Below, one piece after another: positions 1 through 8,062 of a stretch of DNA of 60,879 nt. Position numbers and translations under genes: made by a program. Numbering within the stretch: position 1 is the first letter of the stretch; each line of letters starts with the position of its first letter. The notes beneath the pieces were generated by a model that worked only from the letters and a program-made list of their open reading frames with translations, searched no databases and was not told where the DNA came from. Location of the stretch: NCBI GenBank assembly GCA_949292725.1, contig CASFAQ010000007.1:1-60879 (forward strand), in the 5' to 3' direction. The DNA is from an uncultured Eubacteriales bacterium. Lineage in GTDB: Bacteria; Bacillota; Clostridia; Lachnospirales; Lachnospiraceae.

Positions 1-1
1 A

Positions 2-187
2 GATTCTTCTTTCGGGGATATTGGATTTTATGTGTCGGATGACGCAGAGATACATGCAATTTATAAGAATGCACCCGTGGACTGCATTATGAAAAAATAT
101 GAAATTCCGGGCTACAGCGCCGCAGTTTGTGCGCGCTCACATTCACATATATCAGAAATTATCGTAATTAGCAAACATCAGTCATAA
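2..187 (+). CDS. C-terminal fragment of an unrecognised protein
   Basis: An open frame enters from the left edge and ends at TAA 185-187, giving 61 residues. The piece reads as ordinary coding sequence (begins DSSFGDIGFYVSDD, ends SKHQS) with no membrane segment. I do not recognise the family. The start lies outside the window. It is followed by about 76 bases of AT-rich spacer before the alpha-galactosidase, in which I see no convincing terminator or promoter. Confidence 0.5.
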   Translation, partial: DSSFGDIGFYVSDDAEIHAIYKNAPVDCIMKKYEIPGYSAAVCARSHSHISEIIVISKHQS

Positions 188-263
188 CCCAGTCAACATA
201 TTTCCATTGTATTGTTATTATTTATATCATATTATGAGAAAAAACAAAAAGGATGGTCATAAT

Positions 264-2429
264 ATGAGTATTATTTATAATGAAAAGGAAAGGATATTCA
301 AGCTTGATACGTCGGGGGCAAGCTACATAATGGGCATAGAAGAGAAGCTTGGACATCTTGTGCATATTTATTATGGCAAAAAATTAAGAGGTATGGGAAG
401 TCCGGTTCCTCTTCCCGTAATCAACCCTGTCAATAAGCTGTGGTTCATGGATGGCAATCCCATGGAATATCCTGCGAAAGGATGCGGCGATTTCAGGCAG
501 CACTGCATAGAGATAGAGACGAAGGAGGGATATACGGCGTTAGAGCCGGTGTATGTCTCGCATTCCATATATGAGGGTAAACCAAAGCTTAAGGGGCTTC
601 CGGCAACATTTGCTAAGGATGATGAGTGCAGCACGCTTGAGATAGTGCTTTATGACAAGCCTTCCAAGGTAGAGGTTGTATTATTATACAGCGTGTTCGA
701 TAAGCTTGATGTTATAACCAGAAGCGTCAGGGTGAATAACAAAGGAACGGATGCCGTTTATCTTAAAAAGGTACTCTCGGCATGTCTTGATATGGCAAAT
801 CAGGATTATGAGATGATAACCCTGTCCGGCGCATGGGGAAGAGAAAGGGATATCGTGCGCAGAAAGATTACGAGAGGACGTAACGGAGTGTACTCAGAAA
901 GAGGAGTATCGGGTCATCAGGAGAATCCGTTTATGGCAATCGTAACGCCTGAGACTACTCAGAGCGTGGGTGAAGTGTATGCAATGAATTTTGTGTATTC
1001 GGGCAATCACGAGGCAGTGTGTGAGCTGACTAATAGTAATATGGTACGAATGGTTATGGGTATTAATCCGTACAAATTCTCATGGAAATTAGAAAAGGAC
1101 GGGGAATTTACGGCGCCGGAGGTCGTTATGGTTCACTCATCAGAGGGACTTGGAGGCATGACGCGCACGTTCCATGACCTGTACAGAAAGCATCTTATCC
1201 GCGGAAAATATTGTAATATCAAAAGACCTGTATTAATTAACAATTGGGAAGCTACATACTTTAACTTTGATACGGAGAAGCTTCTTGACATTGCAAGACA
1301 GGCTTCTAAAGTGGGTATAGAGATGCTTGTTGTGGACGACGGATGGTTTGGCAACAGGTATGACGATAACCGCGCGCTTGGCGACTGGTTTGTCAATGAG
1401 GATAAGATAAAGGGCGGATTGCAGTATCTTGTCAGCGAGGTCAATAAACTGGGAATGAAATTCGGAATGTGGTTCGAGCCTGAGATGGTATGTCCTGACT
1501 CGGAATTATTCAGGGCTCATCCAGACTGGGCGTTTAGTATTCCGGGAAGAAATGCTGCCTTTCAGAGAAATCAGATGGTGCTTGATATAACGAGAAAAGA
1601 AGTGCGAGATTATATAGTTGAAAGCATGTCAAAGGTTTTAAAGAGCGGCAATGTGGAATATATCAAGTGGGATATGAACAGGGCGCTAACGGATGTTGCA
1701 AGTACGGAGCTTCCATGCGACAGGCAGGGTGAGATATATCACAGATATGTACTGGGAGTATACGAACTTCAGGATCGTATAACGACTGAGTTCCCTCATA
1801 TACTTCTTGAAAACTGCTCAAGCGGCGGGGGAAGATATGATCCGGGCATGTTGTATTACAGCCCACAGATATGGTGTTCAGATAATGCCGAGGCAATTGA
1901 CCGTCTGACAATTCAGGAGGGAACGGCGCTTGTGTATCCTCTTTCGACCATGGGAGCCCATGTGACAGACTGCCCTAATCACTGCGTAGGACGTATAACG
2001 CCATTTGAAACAAGAGGTATCGTTGCACTGGCGGGAACATTCGGATATGAGCTTGACGTGACAAAGATATCTGAGGAAGAAAGGAATATGATACCGCATC
2101 AGATTGCCATGTATCACAAATATAACGATATAGTCAGGGAAGGGGATTATTACCGCCTTGCTTCGTATTCTGAAAATGGAGTTTATGACAGCTATATGGT
2201 TGTGTCAAAGGATAAGTCGGAAGCACTCGTGACATATGTTTCAGTCCGTACAGTTGCGGGATACCCTGACCCGGTTATTAAACTTGCGGGGTTGGTCGAG
2301 GATAAAATATACCATGTAGATGTGCTGGACAGGGATGTGCCGGGTGATGTACTTATGAATTACGGATTGCCGGTTTTGCATGAACATGGGGACTATAAGG
2401 CAAGACTATATTATTTGAAAAGTAACTGA
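264..2429 (+). CDS. GH36 alpha-galactosidase
   Basis: Retaining glycosidase of family GH36 that releases terminal alpha-1,6-galactose from raffinose-type oligosaccharides and galactomannan. The 721-residue length is normal for the bacterial type. Visible motifs are KWDMNR with the nucleophile Asp at about residue 470, CSSGGGRYDPGML, and WCSDNAEAIDR with the acid/base Asp at about residue 540; the 70-residue spacing fits the family. Most relatives read SDNTDA where this has SDNAEA; the catalytic Asp is kept. There is no signal peptide, so it is probably cytoplasmic and acts on imported sugars. The start is ATG 264 because AAGGATGG lies 7 bases upstream; earlier ATGs at 207 and 234 have no ribosome site. 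It appears to be a single gene, with no sugar transporter beside it. Confidence 0.93.
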   Translation: MSIIYNEKERIFKLDTSGASYIMGIEEKLGHLVHIYYGKKLRGMGSPVPLPVINPVNKLWFMDGNPMEYPAKGCGDFRQHCIEIETKEGYTALEPVYVSHSIYEGKPKLKGLPATFAKDDECSTLEIVLYDKPSKVEVVLLYSVFDKLDVITRSVRVNNKGTDAVYLKKVLSACLDMANQDYEMITLSGAWGRERDIVRRKITRGRNGVYSERGVSGHQENPFMAIVTPETTQSVGEVYAMNFVYSGNHEAVCELTNSNMVRMVMGINPYKFSWKLEKDGEFTAPEVVMVHSSEGLGGMTRTFHDLYRKHLIRGKYCNIKRPVLINNWEATYFNFDTEKLLDIARQASKVGIEMLVVDDGWFGNRYDDNRALGDWFVNEDKIKGGLQYLVSEVNKLGMKFGMWFEPEMVCPDSELFRAHPDWAFSIPGRNAAFQRNQMVLDITRKEVRDYIVESMSKVLKSGNVEYIKWDMNRALTDVASTELPCDRQGEIYHRYVLGVYELQDRITTEFPHILLENCSSGGGRYDPGMLYYSPQIWCSDNAEAIDRLTIQEGTALVYPLSTMGAHVTDCPNHCVGRITPFETRGIVALAGTFGYELDVTKISEEERNMIPHQIAMYHKYNDIVREGDYYRLASYSENGVYDSYMVVSKDKSEALVTYVSVRTVAGYPDPVIKLAGLVEDKIYHVDVLDRDVPGDVLMNYGLPVLHEHGDYKARLYYLKSN

Positions 2430-2461
2430 CCCTTTGGATATATGACAATTACGGTATTATT

Positions 2462-2632
2462 ATGAATTACATATACTGTCTTATCGTGACGCATGATATA
2501 AATGTGGCGGATAAATTTGTAAGCGGCATAGAAGTATTTGCTTCGGACATTTTCATTACATTTGTCTTGTCAATTGTGCTCGGCACAGTCATTCTTTCCA
2601 TTATACATATGGCAAAATGTCTCAGGAACTGA
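2462..2632 (+). CDS. Possible small membrane protein, 56 aa
   Basis: A short frame (ATG 2462, TGA 2630-2632) encodes 56 residues with one strongly hydrophobic helix around residues 28-50 and a short basic tail (HMAKCLRN). No clear ribosome site precedes the ATG, and the frame is open upstream into the 3' end of the alpha-galactosidase gene. It could therefore be a remnant of the last helix of a larger membrane protein. The stop codon overlaps the base of the hairpin at 2631-2661. I do not recognise a family. Confidence 0.25.
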   Translation: MNYIYCLIVTHDINVADKFVSGIEVFASDIFITFVLSIVLGTVILSIIHMAKCLRN

Positions 2633-2661
2633 TATATGCGATATTCTATATCGCATATATC
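2631..2661. terminator. Perfect 14-bp inverted repeat between convergent genes
   Basis: Bases 2631-2644 are the exact reverse complement of 2648-2661, with the 3-base loop TCT. The stem is AT-rich with one GCG core. It contains the stop codon of the Na/phosphate cotransporter (minus strand) and touches the stop of the small plus-strand frame. On the plus strand it is followed by a T-rich stretch (ttcttgtatttct), so it may end transcription there. On the minus strand there is no T tract. Confidence 0.5.
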
Positions 2662-4409
2662 TTCTTGTATTTCTCGTAGCTGTTTAGGAACTCGGAGTTA
2701 TCAATCTCCTTTAATGAGTTAAGGTATTCGTGCGTTTCGAATACATCCGAATGAAGCTCAATCATTGCCACGGCAATATTGGAACAATAATCAGCAATCC
2801 GCTCATAATTGGCAATAAGGTCGTTAAAGATGAAGCCCTGATTGAGTGTGCAGTGACCTGTCTGGACACGGTTTATATGGCGCGCCTTAAGGTCGTGGCA
2901 CAGATGGTCTATAACCTCTTCTAAAGGCTCGACCATATATGCTCCCGAAAGGTCGCCTTCAGTATATGAGTTGATTGAAAGCTCCAGTATATCGGCTATG
3001 GCTGAGTGGAGCGTCTTAAGTTCGCGGACTGCTTCTTTCGAAAATTTAATCTTTTTATCGTGAAGTTCGGAGGCAAGATCTGCGATATTGACCGCGTGGT
3101 CACTGATACGCTCAAAATCCCCTATCGTATGGAGTATAAGGGAAACGTCACGCGTCTGAGACTCCTTAAGCTCGACGCCCGTTATCTTAACAAGATAGGT
3201 TCCAAGCTTATCCTCATATTTGTCTATAACCTCTTCTTTTTTGTATACCTTCTGATAGCGTTTCTGCTCGTAGTCGGATAAGAGGGAGATGGCTCTGAGC
3301 ACGTTCTTAAAGGATTTTCTCGCCATTGAGAATACCGCCTGCCGGCTCTGCTCGATGGCAAGCGCGGGATGTGCTATAAAACGTTCCTCAAGAAGGTCGA
3401 TATCCCGTATGTCCTCAAGCTCCTCCGGATTATCCTTAAAGATAACCGATACAAGCTTTTCGAGATGCCTGATAAACGGGCTTAACGCAAACATTGTAGC
3501 AATTCGAAATACAGAATTTATAAGGGCAATGGACACAGGGCTCATTATCCTGTTCATGAATTCAAAATGGAGGAAAGCGTTAGCGCTGTAGAATACCGTA
3601 GCCCATATTATGCTTCCGAAAAGGTCGTTAAGCAGGTATATAAGGGCTGTTCTCTTGCCGTTGGTATTCGTACCGATCGACGATAAAAGAACGGGAGCTG
3701 CAGCGCCTGTGCCCATGCCCATTATAATCGGAAGTGCGCTCGAAAAGGTAATTGCACCCGTTATGGTAAGAGCCTGAAGGATACCGACGGATGCTGAAGA
3801 ACTTTGAAGAACTGCCGTTACAAGTATTCCGGTAAGTATGCCTAGGAGTGGATTGGAGAATGCTGTCAGCGTATCGGTAAATGCTTTGATATCCTTAAGA
3901 GGAGATACGGCTTCGCTCATGATCTGCATGCCAAACATAAGTATGGAAAATCCCAGCATAATGTTACCAAGGTTCTTAGTCGTCATCTTCTTACAGAATG
4001 TTCTTAAGATGATGCCGATAAGTGCAATTACCGCAGATAATGTGGTGGTTGACAAAAGGCTTTCAAGACCCTCGGCGTCGGGATTGATATAAGACATACA
4101 AAGTATCCAGCCAGTGATGCTGGTACCTATGTTGGCGCCCATTATAATGCCGATTGCCTGAGCAACTTTCATCATACCGGAATTCACAAAGCCCACAACC
4201 ATGACGGTTGTTGCTGATGAACTCTGTATCACGGCTGTTACGGCAGTCCCGAGAATGATGCCCTTTATCGGAGTATTGGTAAGCTTCCACAGAATAATCT
4301 CAAGCTTGTTGCCGGCCACTTTTTTGAGACCGTCGCCCATAAGGGACATTCCAAACAGAAATAATGCTATACCGCCTAAAAGCGACAAAATCATCTTCGC
4401 AATCTCCAT
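2646..4409 (-). CDS. Na/Pi cotransporter family protein with PhoU-like C-terminus
   Basis: Membrane protein of the NptA/PNaS family, predicted to couple sodium entry to phosphate uptake. The 587 residues split into a membrane half (about 1-310) with the paired signature QSSSATTVMVVGF and QSSSASVGILQAL, one per inverted repeat, and a helical cytoplasmic half (about 350-560) resembling PhoU, which in this family senses or regulates phosphate. The start has GGAGG 9 bases upstream. It is transcribed away from the symporter operon at 4641; the 231-base divergent gap carries a short direct repeat. The substrate is inferred from family only. Confidence 0.88.
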   Translation of the reverse strand: MEIAKMILSLLGGIALFLFGMSLMGDGLKKVAGNKLEIILWKLTNTPIKGIILGTAVTAVIQSSSATTVMVVGFVNSGMMKVAQAIGIIMGANIGTSITGWILCMSYINPDAEGLESLLSTTTLSAVIALIGIILRTFCKKMTTKNLGNIMLGFSILMFGMQIMSEAVSPLKDIKAFTDTLTAFSNPLLGILTGILVTAVLQSSSASVGILQALTITGAITFSSALPIIMGMGTGAAAPVLLSSIGTNTNGKRTALIYLLNDLFGSIIWATVFYSANAFLHFEFMNRIMSPVSIALINSVFRIATMFALSPFIRHLEKLVSVIFKDNPEELEDIRDIDLLEERFIAHPALAIEQSRQAVFSMARKSFKNVLRAISLLSDYEQKRYQKVYKKEEVIDKYEDKLGTYLVKITGVELKESQTRDVSLILHTIGDFERISDHAVNIADLASELHDKKIKFSKEAVRELKTLHSAIADILELSINSYTEGDLSGAYMVEPLEEVIDHLCHDLKARHINRVQTGHCTLNQGFIFNDLIANYERIADYCSNIAVAMIELHSDVFETHEYLNSLKEIDNSEFLNSYEKYKKIYAI

Positions 4410-4513
4410 ATGTATATTTACCTCCGTTATATATAAAATTTACATAGAATATACAAGTTCTTTACATAAAATAATAACAGATTATTGGTAAAAGGGAAAT
4501 ACTAAAATACAAA

Positions 4514-4534
4514 TGATGTCGAAGTGATGTCGAA
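4514..4534. repeat. 10-bp direct repeat with an 11-bp period
   Basis: TGATGTCGAA occurs at 4514-4523 and again at 4525-4534, in the divergent gap between the Na/Pi transporter and the AGCS operon. A period of one helical turn in a promoter region is typical of a regulator-binding site. No -35/-10 pair could be assigned with confidence. Confidence 0.3.
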
Positions 4535-4640
4535 ATGTACAATATACAATAAAAAAGTAATAGAAATTTAATTGTGAATTATTAAAAGTGCGGTAAACTT
4601 ATGTGTGTCTTATATACTAACTAAAGGAGAGACAGAGGTA

Positions 4641-6332
4641 ATGAAAGCTTTATCGGATATACTGACGGCAATTGATGATTTTGTTTGGGGCCCTGTTATG
4701 CTTATTCTTCTTGTGGGAACCGGTGTGTATCTTACCTTCAGACTCAGGTTTCTTACATGGCGCAACCTTGGTTATGCCATAAAAAAGACCCTTAGCAGCG
4801 AGGCGAGAAAAAAGAGTAAGGGAACGGGGGATATCTCGCCGTTCTCAGCGCTTATGACGGCGCTTGCGGCTACAATAGGAACGGGCAATATAGTAGGAGT
4901 GGCGACGGCTATGGTTTCGGGCGGTCCGGGAGCGCTTGTATGGATGTGGATATCGGCATGCTTTGGACTGACGTCAAAGTTCAGTGAATGTATGCTTGCG
5001 ATTAAATACAGAGAGGTTAATGACAGGGGCGAGATGTCCGGAGGACCGATGTATACCATGAAGAACGGTTTTAAGCATAAGAAGCTTGGAGCTGTACTTG
5101 GATGGCTCTTTGCGCTGTTTGCGGTTATAGCATCCTTCGGTATAGGCAATATGACGCAGGCAAACTCGATTTCCGACTCACTTCACACTACATTTAATAT
5201 ACCGCTTGGCGTTACGGGAGTAGTTCTTACGGTGATATCCCTAATCATAATAGTTGGAGGAATAAAGACCATATCCAGGGTCTCATCGGTCGTGGTTCCG
5301 TTTATGGCGGTTTTCTATATCGTTGCAGGACTTATAGTTATCATTGGCAATATTCAGAACATACCTGAGGGCGTGGGGATGATATTCAGGATGGCGTTTA
5401 GTGTTAAAGCAGTGGGCGGCGGACTGTGTGGAACGATAACAGCTGCGCTTATGAACGGAATGCGTTTCGGAGTTGCAAGAGGAGTGTTTTCCAATGAAGC
5501 CGGTATGGGCTCGGCAGCCATCACCGCGGCGGCAGCCACAACGGATAATCCGGTAAGACAGGGTTATATTAATATGACCGGTACATTCTGGGATACCATT
5601 GTTGTATGCAGTATAACGGGACTTTGTATAGCAAGTTCGGGAGTTCTTGGCGCAACTGAGACTACAGTAGAGGGAATGTATAATATATCGGGCAGTCAGA
5701 TTGTTGTCGAAGCAGAGAGCGATGACGATAAGAAGATATACGACGAATATACATATGAATTCCGTGACGGAGGGCTTGTTCTTACGGCGTTGGATTCTTT
5801 TGAGACGGCGCTTGCGCCGGTCTCGGTTGATTATCTTGAGGAAGGAGACGTTCCTGCAGACGTATCGTCAGGAAGCATTGTGGGAACGTGGTCTGATAAA
5901 GCGGGCAATCACTACATATACGGAGAGGACGGAAGTTATGTAAGAGAGGATCTTATAAAGGGAGCGCCACTTACGATTCTTGCGTTTGAAAGTGTTCTGG
6001 GAAGAGGCGGAGCGTGGCTCATATGTATAGGAATTGCGCTTTTTGCATTTTCAACTATTCTGGGATGGGAATATCATGGAGAGAAGGCTTTCGAATATCT
6101 GTTTAAGGGCCCGAAATTCAATATGATATACAGAATAGTATTCTCGCTTATAGTATATGTGGGAGCAACGATTACCCTTGATATGGCGTGGAGCTTCTCG
6201 GATATAGCCAATGCGCTTATGGCTATTCCAAATCTTATAAGTCTTATTGCATTAAGCGGGGTCATAGCTAAGGAGGTCAATGAGTTCCAAAAAGTTATGA
6301 GGGCAGAAAAAATTGAGGCAAAGAAGAAATGA
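4641..6332 (+). CDS. AGCS family Na+/amino-acid symporter with an inserted domain
   Basis: Sodium:alanine/glycine symporter family. Conserved stretches include GPMYTMKNG, FGIGNMTQANS and the long block FGVARGVFSNEAGMG followed by AITAAAA. The start ATG 4641 has AAGGAG 11 bases upstream; an in-frame start at 4605 lacks a ribosome site. At 563 residues it is about 90-110 longer than usual. The excess sits at about residues 338-441, between the helix ending GLCIASSGVLGAT and the helix starting at TILAFESVLG. It contains a hydrophilic segment ending GTWSDKAGNHYIYGEDGSY, which resembles small lipocalin-like or DUF5640-type beta modules. The stop overlaps the next start (ATGA), so it is translationally coupled to the ABC exporter. 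Alanine or glycine as substrate is a family-level guess. Confidence 0.88.
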   Translation: MKALSDILTAIDDFVWGPVMLILLVGTGVYLTFRLRFLTWRNLGYAIKKTLSSEARKKSKGTGDISPFSALMTALAATIGTGNIVGVATAMVSGGPGALVWMWISACFGLTSKFSECMLAIKYREVNDRGEMSGGPMYTMKNGFKHKKLGAVLGWLFALFAVIASFGIGNMTQANSISDSLHTTFNIPLGVTGVVLTVISLIIIVGGIKTISRVSSVVVPFMAVFYIVAGLIVIIGNIQNIPEGVGMIFRMAFSVKAVGGGLCGTITAALMNGMRFGVARGVFSNEAGMGSAAITAAAATTDNPVRQGYINMTGTFWDTIVVCSITGLCIASSGVLGATETTVEGMYNISGSQIVVEAESDDDKKIYDEYTYEFRDGGLVLTALDSFETALAPVSVDYLEEGDVPADVSSGSIVGTWSDKAGNHYIYGEDGSYVREDLIKGAPLTILAFESVLGRGGAWLICIGIALFAFSTILGWEYHGEKAFEYLFKGPKFNMIYRIVFSLIVYVGATITLDMAWSFSDIANALMAIPNLISLIALSGVIAKEVNEFQKVMRAEKIEAKKK

Positions 6333-8044
6333 AGCTGATTTTAAAATATATGAAGCCGTATAAGGTAAGGATTACCCTGACGATGATTCTTAAATTCGTT
6401 GCGGTTATCCTTGAACTTATGATACCGTATACTCTTGAATATATGATTGATACTGCGGCGCCAAAAAAACAGGTTGCCCTTGTAATCGTGCTTGGAGTGG
6501 TTATGATACTGCTTGCTTATTTTGGCAGGCTTTGCAATGTTAAGGCCAACCGTATGGCGACGCATACTGCAAGGGATGGAATACACACTCTGCGTGATGA
6601 CCTGTTTAGGAAAACCATATATCTTTGTGGGGCGGAATTCGACAGGATTTCGCTTCCTTCACTTATCTCAAGGATGACGTCGGATTCGTATAATGTTCAA
6701 AGTTTTATAGGAATGATACAGAGAATCGGCGTTCGTGCGCCCATTATTCTTATAGGAGGACTTGCCGTGGCATGGACGATGGATTATCATCTTGCTCTGG
6801 TACTTTTGTGCGTCATTCCGGTTATGGCGTCGGTGACGATACTGGTATCCTTTAAGGGAATCAGGGTGTTCAGGGGAGTTCAGGAGAAGCTTGACGGAGT
6901 TGTAAGGATTCTCAGAGAGAATATAACAGGTATGCGTATAATACGTGCCTTGTCAAAGTCTGAATATGAAAAGAGACGATTTAATAAAGCCAATGAAGAA
7001 TATACAAGGGCGGATATAAAAGCCGGTATGTTAATGGCCGCGCCGCATCCCATTATGAATCTTTTTCTGAATGCCGGACTTACGCTGATTATCATAATCG
7101 GTGCATACAGGGTAAACGGAGGAGAGATGCTGCCGGGAGTTATACTCGCTTTCCTGACATATTTTAATATGATACTTCAGGCTGTTATGGGAATTAACAG
7201 GATATTCATGCAGTATTCAAAGGCGGGTGCGTCAGCGGACAGAATTGCCCTTGTTCTGGCATCAAGGGAGGATGTGCGGGAGACCACGGATACGGAGTAT
7301 CCTGATAAGGACGTAATTCTGGAATTCGATAATGTAAGCTTTAGTTACGGCGATAACGCAAAAGAGAGTATAAAAGATATCAGTTTTAAGATACGTAAGG
7401 GCGAATCGCTTGGGATAATCGGCTCGACCGGATGCGGAAAGACCACAATCATTAATCTTGCCCTTGCATTCTATAATCCGGACGCCGGGGCTATACGCAT
7501 ATATGGTAAGGATATACGTGACATATCCCTTCATGATATAAGGAACAGATTCGGAGTAGTATTCCAGAATGATACCATATTCAATGATACGATATACGAA
7601 AATATCAGCTTTGGGCGTAATGTAAGCATGGACAGGGTAAAACTTGCTGCTGATACGGCAATGCTTTCGTCATACATAGACACGCTTGATGACGGTTATG
7701 ATTATGTGGCGGCGATAAAGGGAATGAATCTCAGCGGAGGACAAAGACAGCGTCTTCTTATCGCAAGAGCACTTGCGAGGGAGCCTGATATACTTGTGTT
7801 TGACGACTCCTCAAGTGCGCTGGATTACAAGACGGACGCCGCCATAAGAAGTAATATAGAGAACAATTATAAGGGAACAACGAGGATAACTATAGCCCAG
7901 CGTATAAGTTCCGTAAAGGATATGTCGCATATTATCGTTATGGAAGAGGGCAGGATAATAAGTCAGGGAACTCATGATATGCTTATTGACACATGTGATG
8001 TGTATAAGGATATATATATGTCGCAGATGGGCGCATTTGATTAG
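6329..8044 (+). CDS. ABC exporter half-transporter, degenerate-site subunit
   Basis: Fused membrane domain (residues 1-310, six helices) and nucleotide-binding domain. Walker A GSTGCGKTT is at about residue 365 and the signature LSGGQRQR is canonical. Walker B ends FDDSS: the catalytic glutamate is replaced by Asp 493, and the switch His is replaced by Gln 524 (IAQRISS). This is the pattern of the degenerate subunit in heterodimeric exporters such as BmrCD, LmrCD and TM287/288. It overlaps the symporter stop by four bases and is followed after 18 bases by its partner. Substrate unknown; the family includes multidrug and peptide exporters. Confidence 0.92.
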   Translation: MKLILKYMKPYKVRITLTMILKFVAVILELMIPYTLEYMIDTAAPKKQVALVIVLGVVMILLAYFGRLCNVKANRMATHTARDGIHTLRDDLFRKTIYLCGAEFDRISLPSLISRMTSDSYNVQSFIGMIQRIGVRAPIILIGGLAVAWTMDYHLALVLLCVIPVMASVTILVSFKGIRVFRGVQEKLDGVVRILRENITGMRIIRALSKSEYEKRRFNKANEEYTRADIKAGMLMAAPHPIMNLFLNAGLTLIIIIGAYRVNGGEMLPGVILAFLTYFNMILQAVMGINRIFMQYSKAGASADRIALVLASREDVRETTDTEYPDKDVILEFDNVSFSYGDNAKESIKDISFKIRKGESLGIIGSTGCGKTTIINLALAFYNPDAGAIRIYGKDIRDISLHDIRNRFGVVFQNDTIFNDTIYENISFGRNVSMDRVKLAADTAMLSSYIDTLDDGYDYVAAIKGMNLSGGQRQRLLIARALAREPDILVFDDSSSALDYKTDAAIRSNIENNYKGTTRITIAQRISSVKDMSHIIVMEEGRIISQGTHDMLIDTCDVYKDIYMSQMGAFD

Positions 8045-8062
8045 CACGGGGGAGGTGATCGC

